From Akkermansia muciniphila (lineage in GTDB: Bacteria > Verrucomicrobiota > Verrucomicrobiia > Limisphaerales > BJHT01): DNA of 40,917 nucleotides. The notes under the pieces are model-generated. The model was not told the origin of the DNA. It searched no databases and saw only the letters and a list, made by a program, of their open reading frames with translations. The position numbers and the translations under genes are program-made. The stretch lies in contig CAMAUZ010000071.1 of the NCBI GenBank assembly GCA_945861535.1, positions 1-40,917 on the forward strand, written 5' to 3'. Below are positions 23,616-33,092 of this stretch, piece by piece (positions within the stretch are counted from its first letter, which is position 1; the number at the start of each line of letters is the position of its first letter).

Positions 23616-23664
23616 TGGGAGCGGCGGTTGCAGGCGTACGTTTCTGCGGCGTGAACGCCGCGCC
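23563..23664. repeat. 102-bp palindrome-ended repeat (element A), copy 1
   Basis: It starts GCGCGGCCTTCAGGCCGC and ends GCGGCGTGAACGCCGCGC, with CGTACG inside. The direct copy at 23871-23962 has the same ends and similar interior. It overlaps the 5' end of the MBL gene. Confidence 0.8.
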
Positions 23665-23688
23665 CCGACCGCGAGCAGCGGGCGTGAC

Positions 23689-23842
23689 GCGACGGGGAGC
23701 GCACGCGGCTCGCGTGCAGATTTGGGCGGCCCGCCCAAATCCTCGTGCCCCGGTCTGACATTCGTGGCGAAGGGAAAGGTTTGTGGAACGAGGTTTTCGG
23801 CGGGCCGCCGAAAACGGCACGCCAGCGGCGTGCGCTCCCCGG
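23689..23842. repeat. 154-bp palindromic element, copy 2
   Basis: Same length, orientation and internal palindromes as 8783-8936, including TTTGGGCGGCCCGCCCAAA-like and TTTTCGGCGGGCCGCCGAAA stems. It lies between two copies of element A, making a repeat cluster in the gap 23616-23972; no gene is there. Confidence 0.85.
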
Positions 23843-23870
23843 GGCGTCGGGCTTCGCCCGATGCACAGGG

Positions 23871-23962
23871 GCGCGGCCTTCAGGCCGCTTCGGCGTGCGA
23901 GTGCAACGGGGTGTTCGGATGTTCTGTTTCGTTCGTACGCTGAAGCGGCGTGAACGCCGCGC
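23871..23962. repeat. 92-bp palindrome-ended repeat (element A), copy 2
   Basis: Begins GCGCGGCCTTCAGGCCGC and ends GCGGCGTGAACGCCGCGC. It stands about 10 bp beyond the stop codon of the cytochrome c/DUF1553 gene and could act as a 3' hairpin. Confidence 0.8.
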
Positions 23963-23972
23963 TCCTGCCGCG

Positions 23973-26900
23973 TTATCGCACATAGATGAACTCTTTGAGG
24001 TTGAAGAGCGATTGGGCGAAGTCCTGCCAGACGCGTTCGCTGGCGGCGAGTTGGTCGGCGGGGACGCTGGCGTCGCGGGCGAGGTCGGCGAGGTAGGCGC
24101 GGGATTTGGCGAGTTCGGCGGCGGACGGCGGGCGAGAGAACGCGGTGGCGAACATGGTTTTCACGCGCGCATCGGTGTCGGGGGCGGCGGTGGCATTCTG
24201 GCGGATGAGTTCGCGCGCCCAGGCGCGGGCGAGGTCGATGACGAACGGATCGTTCAGCAGCGCGAGGGACTGGCCGGGGACGTTGGTCGCGTCGCGGCGG
24301 CCGAGCGTGGTGAAGGGCTTGGGGGCGTCGAAGGTTTCGAGGAAGGGGTTCAAATTGTTGCGGCGCACGGCGAGATAAACGCTGCGGCGCGGGGCGTTGT
24401 TGCCGGCGAGCGGCGGGCCGAACGGCGTGGGGTCGAGCGAGCCGGCGACGACGAGCAGGGCGTCGCGGATGGCCTCGGCCTCGAGGCGGCGCACGGGGAA
24501 GCGCGCGAGCCAGTGGTTGGCGGCGTCAAGTTCGCGGGCGGCGGGCGGGGCTTCGCTGCTGAGCTGCCACGCGCGGGTGAGGACGATTTCGCGGATGAGT
24601 TTTTTGAACGACCAGCCCTCGGCGACAAAACGCGCGGCGAGAAAATCCAGCAGCTCGGGATGCGTCGGGCGCTCACCAAGGCGGCCGAAGTTGTCCACCG
24701 TGGCGACGAGGCCGCGGCTGAAGAGGTGCTGCCAGACGCGGTTGACGAGCACACGTGCGGTGAAGGGATTTCGCGGACTGGCGATGGCCTCAGCGAGTTC
24801 GAGGCGGCCGCTGCGGAGGGCGACGGAGTCTTTGGCGTCGGCGAAAGAGATGGGGCTGAGGGCTTCGAGATAACGGCGCGGGACGGCGTCGCCAGGCTTC
24901 AGATGATCGCCGCGAATCATCAGCGCGGCATCGTAGGGCGTGCCCTCAATGACACCGGGGACGCGGCGCGGATTGGGGATTTCGGATTCGAGCTGGCGAT
25001 ACTCGACGACGAGCGGCGCGACGGCAGGCAGGGCTTTGAGCGAGGCCGGCAGCAGGCTGCGGCGCACGAAGAAATCGAGGAAGGCTCGCTGGGGTTCGGT
25101 GAGACGGCCAGCGCGCCAGGAGTCCACGGAGTCGCGGAGGACGCGTTCGTAACGGGCGGCGAGTTCGGAGGGGGACGCGGGAGGCGCGCCGGCGAAGAGG
25201 AGTTCGGGCGCGAGCGGTTCGTCGCGCGGCGCTTCCTTGTCGTGGAAGACGACCTGCCCGGCGGCGAACCACGAGCGGCCCGCGGCATCGGGGCCGCGGC
25301 CGAGGCGGCGCGTGAGATCGTCCGCGGTGCCAAACTCGACATAGGCCCATGTGCCTTTGCGATAGGCGGTGTCGAGGCGTACCCAGCCGGGTTCGTCGGA
25401 TTTCAATTCGGCCTTCGGAAAGATCGGATTCGAGGGGAGCGGATAGTTGTCCACGATCACGCGCACGGCCGCGCCTTTGTTGCCCGCGGCGCGGACGTTG
25501 ATGCTGTCGGTGGTGATTTTGAAACGGGGCGAAGTGAAAAGGCCGTTGTGCTTTTGCGAGAGGAGATGGGTGGCGACGCCGGCGGGCAGGAGGCCGGTGA
25601 GGAGGCGGTCGCCCTCGGGTTCGAGGCTGAATTCGCCGGGCGCGTCGGACGCGACCGAACGCTCGCGATTCGCGCCGCGCGCGAGGCCGATGCCGTCGCG
25701 GAACCATTTTTTGGAATCGCTGCCGGTGAGATTCCAGCCGCCTTGGAATTGCGCGTTGTGTGCGCGCGCGGTGGCGACGGACTCGCGATGTTGCGTGGTG
25801 ATTTCAGTCCACACTTTGGCGAAGGCCGCGCCGTCGAGCTGGCTGAGGCGCGTCCAGGCGTGCAGCGGATTGGCGGGGTTGGTGCGGGCGTCGGTGAGCG
25901 CGGTGGCGAGCGGACTGGCGGCGCCGGGTTTGGAATCGGGGGAGCGCGCGGCGAGTTCGGCGGTGGCCTTGGTGAGTTGGGTCGCGAGTGCGGCGCGTTG
26001 GTTGCGCTGCTCGGGGGTGAGCGCGGCGGCGAGTTCTTTCGCGGTGAGGCCGACGGGGCCGGCTTGAAAGGAGGCGGCGATTTCCGCGGTGGTGAGCGCG
26101 CGGTCGTAGAGGCGGGCTTCGTCGAGTTCGCCGCTGAGAAAGGATTTGCCGCCGCCGGTGTGACGGCGGCCGAAGAGGAGGCGCGCGGTTTTCGGAAACG
26201 TCACGGGGCCGTCGGCGGGCGTGTAGGCGGGGCCGTAGGGCTGGCCGTTGCGGAAGAGCGCGATGCTGCCGTCGGCGCGGTAGGCGATGGCGATGTGGAT
26301 GAGTTCGCCGGGTTTGGCGGTCTCGGCGGGGCCGGCGACGGCCCGGCTGCGGCGATGGTTGTTGCTGCCCGCGAGCCAGCGGCCCGCGTCCATTTCGGCG
26401 AAGACGATGGAGTCGAAAATGACGCCGCTGTCGGTTTCGATGGTGATGACGCCGCCGCCGCGTTGGGTGAGGTCGGCGAGGGCGACCCAGGCTTCGAGGG
26501 TTTTTGCGCGCAGCTCGCGGCCGAGGGGAGCGGAGCGGAGGTGGGCGTCTTTGCCATCGAGAATGAGGCGGCCGTTGCGGAGCGTGGCGGTGCCGACGAG
26601 TTCGCCGTGGAGCGCGCCGATCTGGTCGCGTGTGTTGGTGTCGAAGGACCAGCGGGCGAAGGGTTGCGGCAGGAGCGCGGGCGGCTCGCCCGCGGGTTTC
26701 TTCGCGGGGTTCGTGGGTTCTTGCGGGCGGGCCGCGCGCGCGCTGAGCGCTTTCGCCCGCGCGGTGGCGTCGATTTCCGCGATTTGTTTTTCCAAGTCGG
26801 TGACGCGCTGGTGGAGCCGGGCGAGGTCGGGATCGGCGGCGGAGCCTTTGGTGAGGCGCGCGGTGAGTTCGGGCGCGGCGGCGGTCCAGGCGGTGGCAAG

Positions 26901-28217
26901 TTCGTCGCGGATGCGGGTTTTCAACGCGGTGAGTTCGGGGCGGTTGCGCGCGAGAAACTCGGGCGTGTCGATGGTGACTTGCGCGGGGCGGCTGCTGGCG
27001 AGGACGCCGTAGAGTGCGTAGTAATCGCGCTGGCTGATGGCATCGAACTTGTGATCGTGACAGCGGGCGCAGGCGAGCGTGAGGCCCTGGAAGGCTTTGC
27101 CGAGGACGTCGATCTGGTTTTCCACGGCCTTCACCTGGTCGTCGAGGGTATCGACGGGCTGGAAGCCGTGTTCGACGAGGCGCAGGTGGGCGAGGCCGAG
27201 GATGGATTCGTTGATGTTGTCGGCATCGTTGCGGCGCGGGTGCGCGAGGAGATCGCCGGCGAGGTGTTCGCGGATGAACTGGTCGGCGGGCACGTCGGCG
27301 TTGAAGGCGCGGATGAGATAATCGCGGTAGCGCCAGATGTCGCGAATCTCGGGGTCGCCTTCGCTGCCGTGGGATTCGGCGTAGCGCATGAGGTCCATCC
27401 AGTGGCGCGCCCAGTGTTCGCCGAAGGAGGGGGAGGAGAGGAGGCGGTCAGCGAGGGCGGAAAATTTCGAATGGCGATTGGCAAGCGACGAATTGGGGGC
27501 GGACGCGGCGGCGAAGGCTTCGACGTCGTCGGGTTTGGGCGGGAGGCCGGTGAGGGCGAAGGAGAGGCGGCGGGCGAGGGTCCGTGGGTCGGCGTCGGGA
27601 GCGGGAGTGAGGCCGTGTTTTTCCATTTCGGCGAGGAGGAAACGGTCGATGGCGTTGGTGCTCCAAGTCGTGTTTTTCGGGGTGGGGACGGTGGGTTGGA
27701 TGACGGGTTGGAAGCTCCACCATTGGCGGCGGAGGGCGAGAATGTCGGACCACGCGGCGGCGGTGGCGGGCGCGGCGACGGGCGGCAGTTCGCGGGGATC
27801 GGGCGCGCCGGCTGTTATCCACGCGGCGAAATCAGCGAGGATGCGGGCGTCGAGCTTCGCGCCGTTCTTCGGCATCTTCAGTTCGGGATCGGCGTGCGAA
27901 AGCGCGCGGAGGAGAAGGCTCTGGTCGGGATGGCCGGGAACGATGGCGGGGCCGGTGTCGCCGCCCTTGCGGAGGGCTTCGCGGTGATCAAGGCGCAGGC
28001 CGCCCTTTTGTTTCGCGCCCGCATGGCATTCGTAGCATTCGGCGACAAGGACGGGGCGGATGCGTTTCTCAAAAAACTCGAGCGACGAGGCGGCGTCCGC
28101 GGCGGCGACGACGGCGGATGAGACGGCACCGAGGAACAGGGCCAAGCACAGGCCGGGAGGACTGAAGCGGCGGTGGGTGGACGCAAAGCGGGCGGGGCGG
28201 GTGCGGGTGCGTTGCAT
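23973..28217 (-). CDS. exported cytochrome c-DUF1549-LamG-DUF1553 protein
   Basis: The 1414-residue product has a signal peptide to about residue 42 (LCLALFLGAVSSAVVAAADA). A planctomycete-type cytochrome c domain follows, with heme motif C61-Y-E-C64-H65 and the distal Met region LKMPKNGAK. DUF1549 spans about 185-400 (NAIDRFLLAEMEKHGL, RRLSFALTGLPP) and a short coiled coil about 465-500 (LHQRVTDLEKQIAEID). A LamG/concanavalin-like domain spans about 515-690 (FARWSFDTNTRDQIGALHG) and DUF1553 about 1130-1400 (LVNRVWQHLFSRGLVATVDN). These proteins are typical of Planctomycetota/Verrucomicrobiota and are thought to handle extracellular polysaccharide with a DUF1501 partner; the mechanism is unknown. 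ATG at 28217; the 59-codon upstream extension is repeat-rich and not signal-like. Confidence 0.92.
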   Translation of the reverse strand: MQRTRTRPARFASTHRRFSPPGLCLALFLGAVSSAVVAAADAASSLEFFEKRIRPVLVAECYECHAGAKQKGGLRLDHREALRKGGDTGPAIVPGHPDQSLLLRALSHADPELKMPKNGAKLDARILADFAAWITAGAPDPRELPPVAAPATAAAWSDILALRRQWWSFQPVIQPTVPTPKNTTWSTNAIDRFLLAEMEKHGLTPAPDADPRTLARRLSFALTGLPPKPDDVEAFAAASAPNSSLANRHSKFSALADRLLSSPSFGEHWARHWMDLMRYAESHGSEGDPEIRDIWRYRDYLIRAFNADVPADQFIREHLAGDLLAHPRRNDADNINESILGLAHLRLVEHGFQPVDTLDDQVKAVENQIDVLGKAFQGLTLACARCHDHKFDAISQRDYYALYGVLASSRPAQVTIDTPEFLARNRPELTALKTRIRDELATAWTAAAPELTARLTKGSAADPDLARLHQRVTDLEKQIAEIDATARAKALSARAARPQEPTNPAKKPAGEPPALLPQPFARWSFDTNTRDQIGALHGELVGTATLRNGRLILDGKDAHLRSAPLGRELRAKTLEAWVALADLTQRGGGVITIETDSGVIFDSIVFAEMDAGRWLAGSNNHRRSRAVAGPAETAKPGELIHIAIAYRADGSIALFRNGQPYGPAYTPADGPVTFPKTARLLFGRRHTGGGKSFLSGELDEARLYDRALTTAEIAASFQAGPVGLTAKELAAALTPEQRNQRAALATQLTKATAELAARSPDSKPGAASPLATALTDARTNPANPLHAWTRLSQLDGAAFAKVWTEITTQHRESVATARAHNAQFQGGWNLTGSDSKKWFRDGIGLARGANRERSVASDAPGEFSLEPEGDRLLTGLLPAGVATHLLSQKHNGLFTSPRFKITTDSINVRAAGNKGAAVRVIVDNYPLPSNPIFPKAELKSDEPGWVRLDTAYRKGTWAYVEFGTADDLTRRLGRGPDAAGRSWFAAGQVVFHDKEAPRDEPLAPELLFAGAPPASPSELAARYERVLRDSVDSWRAGRLTEPQRAFLDFFVRRSLLPASLKALPAVAPLVVEYRQLESEIPNPRRVPGVIEGTPYDAALMIRGDHLKPGDAVPRRYLEALSPISFADAKDSVALRSGRLELAEAIASPRNPFTARVLVNRVWQHLFSRGLVATVDNFGRLGERPTHPELLDFLAARFVAEGWSFKKLIREIVLTRAWQLSSEAPPAARELDAANHWLARFPVRRLEAEAIRDALLVVAGSLDPTPFGPPLAGNNAPRRSVYLAVRRNNLNPFLETFDAPKPFTTLGRRDATNVPGQSLALLNDPFVIDLARAWARELIRQNATAAPDTDARVKTMFATAFSRPPSAAELAKSRAYLADLARDASVPADQLAASERVWQDFAQSLFNLKEFIYVR

Positions 28218-28597
28218 AAGCTGGACCGGGTGCGGCGTGAAACTGCGGGCTGGTGCGCGGGAGTCAAGCGCGAGGGGCCGGGGCGAATCAACGACGGGCG
28301 GGCCACGCCCGGTGCTTTGGTTCGTGCGGCGAGACGCTGCGCGAACTCGCAGGCGGGGACGCCTGCGGTACCCGGGGGCGGACGGCTCCGCCATTCCGAA
28401 GCCGTCGCGGGTTTGGAGCTTTCCGCCTCGTCACCTCGGCGGCTACCGGGGGGCGGCGCGCAAGCCTGCGCCGCCGCAATAACCCGTTGACGCTCGTTCC
28501 GCGTTGCCAGCACTATCCGCCGCCTGCGAACGCCCGGGCGGTCTCGCACGGTCCGCGGATTTTCCCTGACGTTGGCACTGAACACGAAACTGTACCC
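28218..28597. other. divergent gap with repeats
   Basis: No gene is visible. It contains the 44-nt palindromic repeat (28328-28371) and a GCCTCGTCACCTCGGCGGCT arm (28420-28450) of another family. Promoters for the cytochrome c/DUF1553 gene (leftward) and apgM (rightward) should lie at the two ends. Confidence 0.5.
28328..28371. repeat. 44-nt palindromic repeat, intergenic copy
   Basis: It differs at two positions from 4938-4981 inside the PP2C gene. Hairpin GCAGGCGGGGACGCCTGC is intact. Confidence 0.85.
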
Positions 28598-29824
28598 ATG
28601 AAACTCGACGCTCTTTATTCCGAACTGACGCTCAAGACGAACGCCAAGCTCGCCCTCGTGGTGCTGGATGGCCTGGGCGACATCGCCACGCTCGGCCAGG
28701 GCGAGATGACGCCGCTCGAGGCCGCGCACACCCCGAATCTCGACGCACTCGTCGCGGGCGGCGCGGCGCAGGGGCGCATGATCCCGGTGGCGCCGGGCAT
28801 CACGCCGGGCAGCGGGCCGGGGCATCTGGCGCTGTTTGGTTATGATCCGCTGGAGTTTCAGGTCGGCCGCGGTGTGATCGAGGCGCTCGGACTTGGGCTG
28901 GAGTTGAAGGCGGGCGACGTGGCGGCGCGTGCGAATTTCTGCACGCTCGACGCCGCCGGGTTGGTCACAGATCGCCGCGCGGGGCGCATTGCGACGGAGG
29001 TTTGTGAGGAGCTGTGCGCGCTGCTGGCTAAGAAGATCAAGAAGGTCGGCGACGTCGAGGTCATCATCGAGGCGGGCAAGGAACATCGCTTCGTGGTGAT
29101 TTTCCGCGGCAAGGGTTTGGAAGGGCCGCTGACGTCGAGCGACCCGAATCGCGAGGGTCTCCCGATTGCGACGGCGAAGCCCGAGGATCCGAAGTCGGTC
29201 GGGCAAAAGAAGACGGCCAAGGCGGTCGCAGATTTTTACAAGGTGGCGCTGCCGCTGCTCGCGAAGCATCCGAAGGCGAACGGTTTCCTGCTGCGCGGCA
29301 TTGCGCATCAGCCGGAGATTCCGTCGTTCGAGGAGCGCTACAAACTCCGGCCCGCGTGCCTCGCCGTGTATCCGATGTACAAGGGCCTGGCGCAGCTCGT
29401 CGGCATGACGAAGATCGAGGGGCCGCAGACGATCGCCGAGCAGTTCCAGCGGTATCTGGCGGAATACGACAACTACGATTTCTTCTTCATCCATTTCAAA
29501 TACACGGACAAGGCCGGCGAGGACGGAAACTTCGAGGCCAAGAAACGCGCGATCGAGGACTTCGACGCCGCGCTGCCGATCCTGCTGGAGAAGCGGCCGG
29601 ACGTGCTCGCGATCACGGGCGATCACTCGACGCCGTGCTCGCTCATGGGGCATTCGTGGCATCCGCAGCCGGTGATGCTCACGTCGGCGTACTCGGGTTC
29701 GGACAAGCTGGATCGCTTCACGGAGACGGGCGCGAATCTCGGCTCGCTCGGCGTGTTCGAGGCGAAGTTTCTCCTGCGCTACATGCAGGCGAACGCGAAG
29801 ATGTTCGACAAGTTCGGCGCGTAA
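28598..29824 (+). CDS. apgM: cofactor-independent phosphoglycerate mutase, archaeal type (ApgM)
   Basis: The 408-residue alkaline-phosphatase-superfamily enzyme begins MKLDALYSELTLKTNAKLAL and has metal/Ser site VVLDGLGDI, HTPNLDALVAGG and GITPGSGPGHLALFGYDP. Later metal ligands are FIHFKYTDKAGEDG and ITGDHSTPCSLMGHSWHP. ApgM interconverts 3- and 2-phosphoglycerate in glycolysis without 2,3-BPG; this subtype occurs in archaea and several bacterial phyla. ATG at 28598 aligns with the family start. It is followed after 103 bp by a sugar nucleotidyltransferase on the same strand. Confidence 0.93.
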   Translation: MKLDALYSELTLKTNAKLALVVLDGLGDIATLGQGEMTPLEAAHTPNLDALVAGGAAQGRMIPVAPGITPGSGPGHLALFGYDPLEFQVGRGVIEALGLGLELKAGDVAARANFCTLDAAGLVTDRRAGRIATEVCEELCALLAKKIKKVGDVEVIIEAGKEHRFVVIFRGKGLEGPLTSSDPNREGLPIATAKPEDPKSVGQKKTAKAVADFYKVALPLLAKHPKANGFLLRGIAHQPEIPSFEERYKLRPACLAVYPMYKGLAQLVGMTKIEGPQTIAEQFQRYLAEYDNYDFFFIHFKYTDKAGEDGNFEAKKRAIEDFDAALPILLEKRPDVLAITGDHSTPCSLMGHSWHPQPVMLTSAYSGSDKLDRFTETGANLGSLGVFEAKFLLRYMQANAKMFDKFGA

Positions 29825-29927
29825 TTTTTCTCCACCCGGCCGTCCGTCGGCCCCGGCGTGCGGATGCCTTCGGGTGTTCGCCCGCGGGTGCCGGACGGTG
29901 CCTCGCAAACAGCCTCCCCTCCTCACG

Positions 29928-30680
29928 ATGAAAGCAGTCATTCTCGCCGCCGGCAAAGGTACGCGCATGCGCGACCTCACGAACGAACTTCCCAAGCCGA
30001 TGCTGCGCGTGCAGGGCAAACCCATTTTGCAGCACATCATCGAGGGCGTGATGACCACGGGCATCCGCGAATTTTGCATCATCACCGGTTGGAAGGCCGA
30101 GGTGGTGGAGGAGTATTTCGGCGATGGATCGAAGTTCGGCGCGCGGATCAGCTACGTGCGGCAGGCCGTGCAGGACGGCACCGGCAAGGCGCCCGAGCTG
30201 GCCAAAGCGTTCGTCGGGAACGACCCGTTCCTCCTCACCTACGGCGACATTTTGGTGAAGCCCGAGACCTATGTGCGGATGTGCGAGCGGTTCGCGGGCG
30301 GGGATTTCGCCGGGGTCATCACCGTGACCGGCAGCGAAGACGTGACCAAGGGCGGGTTGGTGTTTTTCGACGGCGACTTCTGCCTCAGCCATCTCGTCGA
30401 GAAGCCCAGTCCCGCGCAGATCGCGGAACTCATGCGCGACGGCTGGCTGAAGGTCGGCGACACCGCGTGGTACAATGCGGGCATCTATATTTTCCGTCCC
30501 GGCGTGTTCGAGTTCACCGCCCGCCTGCAAAAATCCCCGCGCGGCGAATACGAGCTGACCGATGCGCTCACCGCGATGATCACGGCCGGCCAGCGGATCG
30601 CGGGTTTGCAGATCGAAGGTCGCTGGGTCGATGTCCGCGATCCGGAGGTGCTGGCGAGTTTGGAGAACGAGAAGGCGTGA
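29928..30680 (+). CDS. NDP-sugar (nucleotidyl) transferase
   Basis: The 250-residue protein begins MKAVILAAGKGTRMRDLTNE, the signature GxGTRM...K loop of sugar-phosphate nucleotidyltransferases. LPKPMLRVQGKPIL, LLTYGDILV (metal-binding D) and HLVEKPSP follow, and the C-terminus contains GRWVDVRDPEVL. It makes an NDP-sugar from NTP and sugar 1-phosphate for envelope polysaccharide; base and sugar are not determinable. There is no left-handed beta-helix acetyltransferase domain, so it is the short RmlA/RfbF-like form. ATG at 29928. Could be co-transcribed with apgM. Confidence 0.88.
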   Translation: MKAVILAAGKGTRMRDLTNELPKPMLRVQGKPILQHIIEGVMTTGIREFCIITGWKAEVVEEYFGDGSKFGARISYVRQAVQDGTGKAPELAKAFVGNDPFLLTYGDILVKPETYVRMCERFAGGDFAGVITVTGSEDVTKGGLVFFDGDFCLSHLVEKPSPAQIAELMRDGWLKVGDTAWYNAGIYIFRPGVFEFTARLQKSPRGEYELTDALTAMITAGQRIAGLQIEGRWVDVRDPEVLASLENEKA

Positions 30681-30717
30681 GAAGGAACTGCGCCGGGGGC
30701 GGTCCGCGCTTCCGGCC

Positions 30718-30890
30718 CTTGTAGGAGTCGAGGCGACGAGACCCTAACCTCCCGCCTTGCAACACCGCGGGCCGCGTCTGGCAATCAAGTTCCGGTCCCA
30801 CGCGCCCCGCCCCGCCGAGGTCAGCCCCCGAAACTCAGTCCGCCGCTCGCGCAGAAAAGGTCAGAGTCTTGTTACCTCGATTCCTACAAG
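30718..30890. repeat. 173-bp MITE-like element with 32-bp inverted ends
   Basis: Left end 30718-30749 (starting CTTGTAGGAGTCGAGG) and right end 30859-30890 (ending CGATTCCTACAAG) are inverted, matching at about 26 of 32 positions, with several G-U-compatible mismatches. No ORF is inside. It fills the gap between the nucleotidyltransferase and ruvB, which converge. Confidence 0.75.
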
Positions 30891-30899
30891 CCAGCGACC

Positions 30900-31919
30900 T
30901 CACAGCAGCTTCGTCTGTGCGCCGCCGAGGGGTTTCAGGCCGAGGCGCTGATAGCTCAGTTCCGTGGCGATGCGGCCTTGGGACGTGCGGTTCAGGTAGC
31001 CTTCCATGATTAGATACGGCTCATAGACTTCCTCGATGGTGTCGGGTTCTTCGCCCACGGCGACGGCCAGGGAGTTCACGCCGACGGGGCCGCCGGCGAA
31101 TTTCACGATGATCGTTTCGAGGATGCGCTTGTCCATTTCATCCAGGCCGTGCTGGTCGATCTCGAGCATCGCGAGGGCGAGGTCGGCGATGGGGGCGGTG
31201 ATGCGGCCGTCGCCGCGGACCTGCGCGTAGTCGCGGACGCGGCGGAGGAGATTGTTCGAGATGCGCGGGGTGCCGCGGCTGCGGCGGGCGATTTCGTGCG
31301 CGCCCGCAGGTTCGATCTCGATGTTGAGCAGGTGGGCGGAGCGGGTGACGATTTTTTCGAGCTGCTCGGTTTGATAATAGTCGAGGCGCTCGCGGATGCC
31401 GAAGCGGGTGAGCAAGGGCGCGGTGAGCAGACCGCTGCGAGTGGTCGCGCCGATGAGCGTGAAGCGCGGCAAACTCAGGCGCACGCTCCGGGCGTTGGGT
31501 CCCTGGTCGATGATGATGTCGAGTTTGAAGTCCTCCATCGCGGGGTAGAGATACTCCTCGATGGTTTTCTGGAGGCGGTGGATTTCGTCGATGAAGAGCA
31601 CGTCGCCGGCCTCGAGGTTGGTGAGCAGGCCCGCGAGGTCGCCGGCTTTCTCGATGGTCGGGCCGCTGGTGGCCTTGAGACTGCCGCCCATGGCCTTGGC
31701 GATGATGTTGGCGATGGTGGTTTTGCCGAGGCCGGGCGGGCCGCTGAGGAGGATGTGGTCGAGGCATTCCTTGCGTTGCTGCGCGGCCTGGACGGCGATT
31801 TCGAGGCGTTCCTTGACCTTGGCCTGGCCGGTGAAGTCGGAAAAAAGCGACGGCCGCAGCGTCATTTCGAGCGCCACGTCCGGCTTGGTCAACACATCGG
31901 TCACGATCCGCTCAGGCAT
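30900..31919 (-). CDS. ruvB: Holliday junction branch-migration helicase RuvB
   Basis: The 339-residue AAA+ protein has Walker A GPPGLGKT (60-67), Walker B FIDEIHRL (109-116), sensor/Arg region [13 protein letters not shown] and a winged-helix end [20 protein letters not shown]. RuvB hexamers drive branch migration with RuvA. The ATG at 31919 ([10 protein letters not shown]) is the family start; an upstream ATG 12 codons earlier adds a nonconserved tail. RuvA and RuvC are not in the window. Confidence 0.97.
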   Translation of the reverse strand: MPERIVTDVLTKPDVALEMTLRPSLFSDFTGQAKVKERLEIAVQAAQQRKECLDHILLSGPPGLGKTTIANIIAKAMGGSLKATSGPTIEKAGDLAGLLTNLEAGDVLFIDEIHRLQKTIEEYLYPAMEDFKLDIIIDQGPNARSVRLSLPRFTLIGATTRSGLLTAPLLTRFGIRERLDYYQTEQLEKIVTRSAHLLNIEIEPAGAHEIARRSRGTPRISNNLLRRVRDYAQVRGDGRITAPIADLALAMLEIDQHGLDEMDKRILETIIVKFAGGPVGVNSLAVAVGEEPDTIEEVYEPYLIMEGYLNRTSQGRIATELSYQRLGLKPLGGAQTKLL

Positions 31920-32276
31920 GGGGGCGAGGATGTGGAGAAGGGGGGGGAGGGACAAGGGAAAAGGCTGGAGCGCGGGGGAAAGCTCAAAGGATAAAGCTCA
32001 AAGCGCAAGGGAAGGGCCAAACGGGGGCATCGCGACGTGGTGGGGCGGTGGGAAGTGTGGTGTTTCGTTCACCGAACCGTGTGTTGAATCTCGCGGTCGC
32101 GGCGAAAAGCCCGGCGCGACTTGAGTTCCTCAGGAACGCACCTTGGAATCATCCGTGGGTGATCAGTGCCAATGGCTGAGGCCGCGGGAAAGGACCCGCG
32201 GCGGGCCGGCAAGGACGATGGCGGTGATAGCAAACCCGGACCGGACTTTTTCGGCGCGGCGGGCGCGTCCGGTCCC
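31920..32276. other. intergenic region, no gene seen
   Basis: No coding frame fits. Near 31975-32020 there is an AAGCTCAAAG/AAAGCTCAAAG short iteration resembling 8739-8770. It also holds a CCGCGGGAAAGGACCCGCGG hairpin near 32182-32201 and a stem just after the acetyltransferase stop. It must carry the ruvB promoter. Confidence 0.5.
32238..32275 (-). terminator. possible hairpin terminator of the acetyltransferase gene
   Basis: GGACCGGAC (32238-32246) and GTCCGGTCC (32267-32275) form a perfect 9-bp stem starting one base after the stop codon. There is no T-run, so termination may be weak or the hairpin may stabilise the 3' end. Confidence 0.4.
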
Positions 32277-32810
32277 TCAGGCCGCGACGCTGATCTGCTG
32301 GTCGGCTTCCTGCACGACCTGCGCGGGGTTGCCCATCGCGGCGGCGCCGGCGGGGATGTCGGTGATGACCACGCTGGAGACCCCGATGATCGCACCGTCG
32401 CCGAGCGTGGTCCGGCCGATGATTTTGGAACCATCCCCGATGAAGACGTCATCGCCCACGGTCGGGCCTTGTTTGAAGCGCTGTCCCATGATGATCTGCA
32501 CGCCCGCGCCGAGATGACAACGCGCGCCGATGGTGACGTGCGGCGCGATGACGATCCCCCACGGGCTGGGCAGGTGCAGGCCGGGTCCGATCTCGGCGCG
32601 CTTGGAGATTTCGATCCCGAACCAATGGGACAGGAGCTTGGCGGCCGGATAGGTCGGTAGTCCGTGCTTGAAACACCATGCCTGGCAGCGGATCAGCCCC
32701 AAGGCGCGCATGCTCGGCGAGGCGAGGCACTGCCGGAGGGTCTTCCACCACCCGCGCTTTTGGAGGGTCGGAATGTTCTCTTCGAGGTCGGCTTGTAAGT
32801 TGGTAAACAT
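32277..32810 (-). CDS. serine acetyltransferase-like (hexapeptide-repeat) protein
   Basis: The 177-residue CysE-like protein has a helical N-terminal part. Left-handed beta-helix repeats follow: IEISKRAEIGPGLHLP, GIVIAPHVTIGARCHLGAGV and GDDVFIGDGSKIIG. The final GAIIGVSSVVITDIPAGAAA is the GASSVVxxDxP pattern of serine O-acetyltransferases. It probably transfers acetyl from acetyl-CoA to serine or, given envelope genes nearby, to a sugar. It is shorter than full CysE (about 270), close to the short serine-acetyltransferase group. ATG at 32810. Confidence 0.82.
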   Translation of the reverse strand: MFTNLQADLEENIPTLQKRGWWKTLRQCLASPSMRALGLIRCQAWCFKHGLPTYPAAKLLSHWFGIEISKRAEIGPGLHLPSPWGIVIAPHVTIGARCHLGAGVQIIMGQRFKQGPTVGDDVFIGDGSKIIGRTTLGDGAIIGVSSVVITDIPAGAAAMGNPAQVVQEADQQISVAA

Positions 32811-33092
32811 GGGCGGTCGTGGCCGCCGGAGTCGCGTCGCCATTCGCCGTCGCCTGCGTTCAGGCGGTCGGCGGGAACTGCCGTCCGTTTCCGGCCACTC
32901 TCCGTGTTATCGGCGAAATGGGCGGTGAGTTTAGCGCCGTGTGGAAATTTTCTTGGTGGCGAAGCCGACGCGGAGTTTGGCACTGGTGGGAAAATGCCGC
33001 CGCCAATGCGTCGGGCGCTCCCCCGGGTTGCTAGCGCGGTCCAGAGTGCGAACGGCGTGGCGGTGTTGCCGCCGCCGCCGGCCTTTCGCTCC

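Noticed and set aside
23745-28121. Very long plus-strand open frame (about 1458 codons) opposite the cytochrome c/DUF1553 gene
   Set aside because: It is the antisense shadow of a GC-rich gene. Its Gly/Glu/Arg-rich composition has no domains, while the minus strand shows signal peptide, heme motif, DUF1549, LamG and DUF1553.
27878-30085. 735-codon minus-strand frame opposite apgM
   Set aside because: Arg-rich, no recognisable motifs, and fully overlaps apgM and the 5' end of the DUF1553 gene, both of which have clear family signatures.
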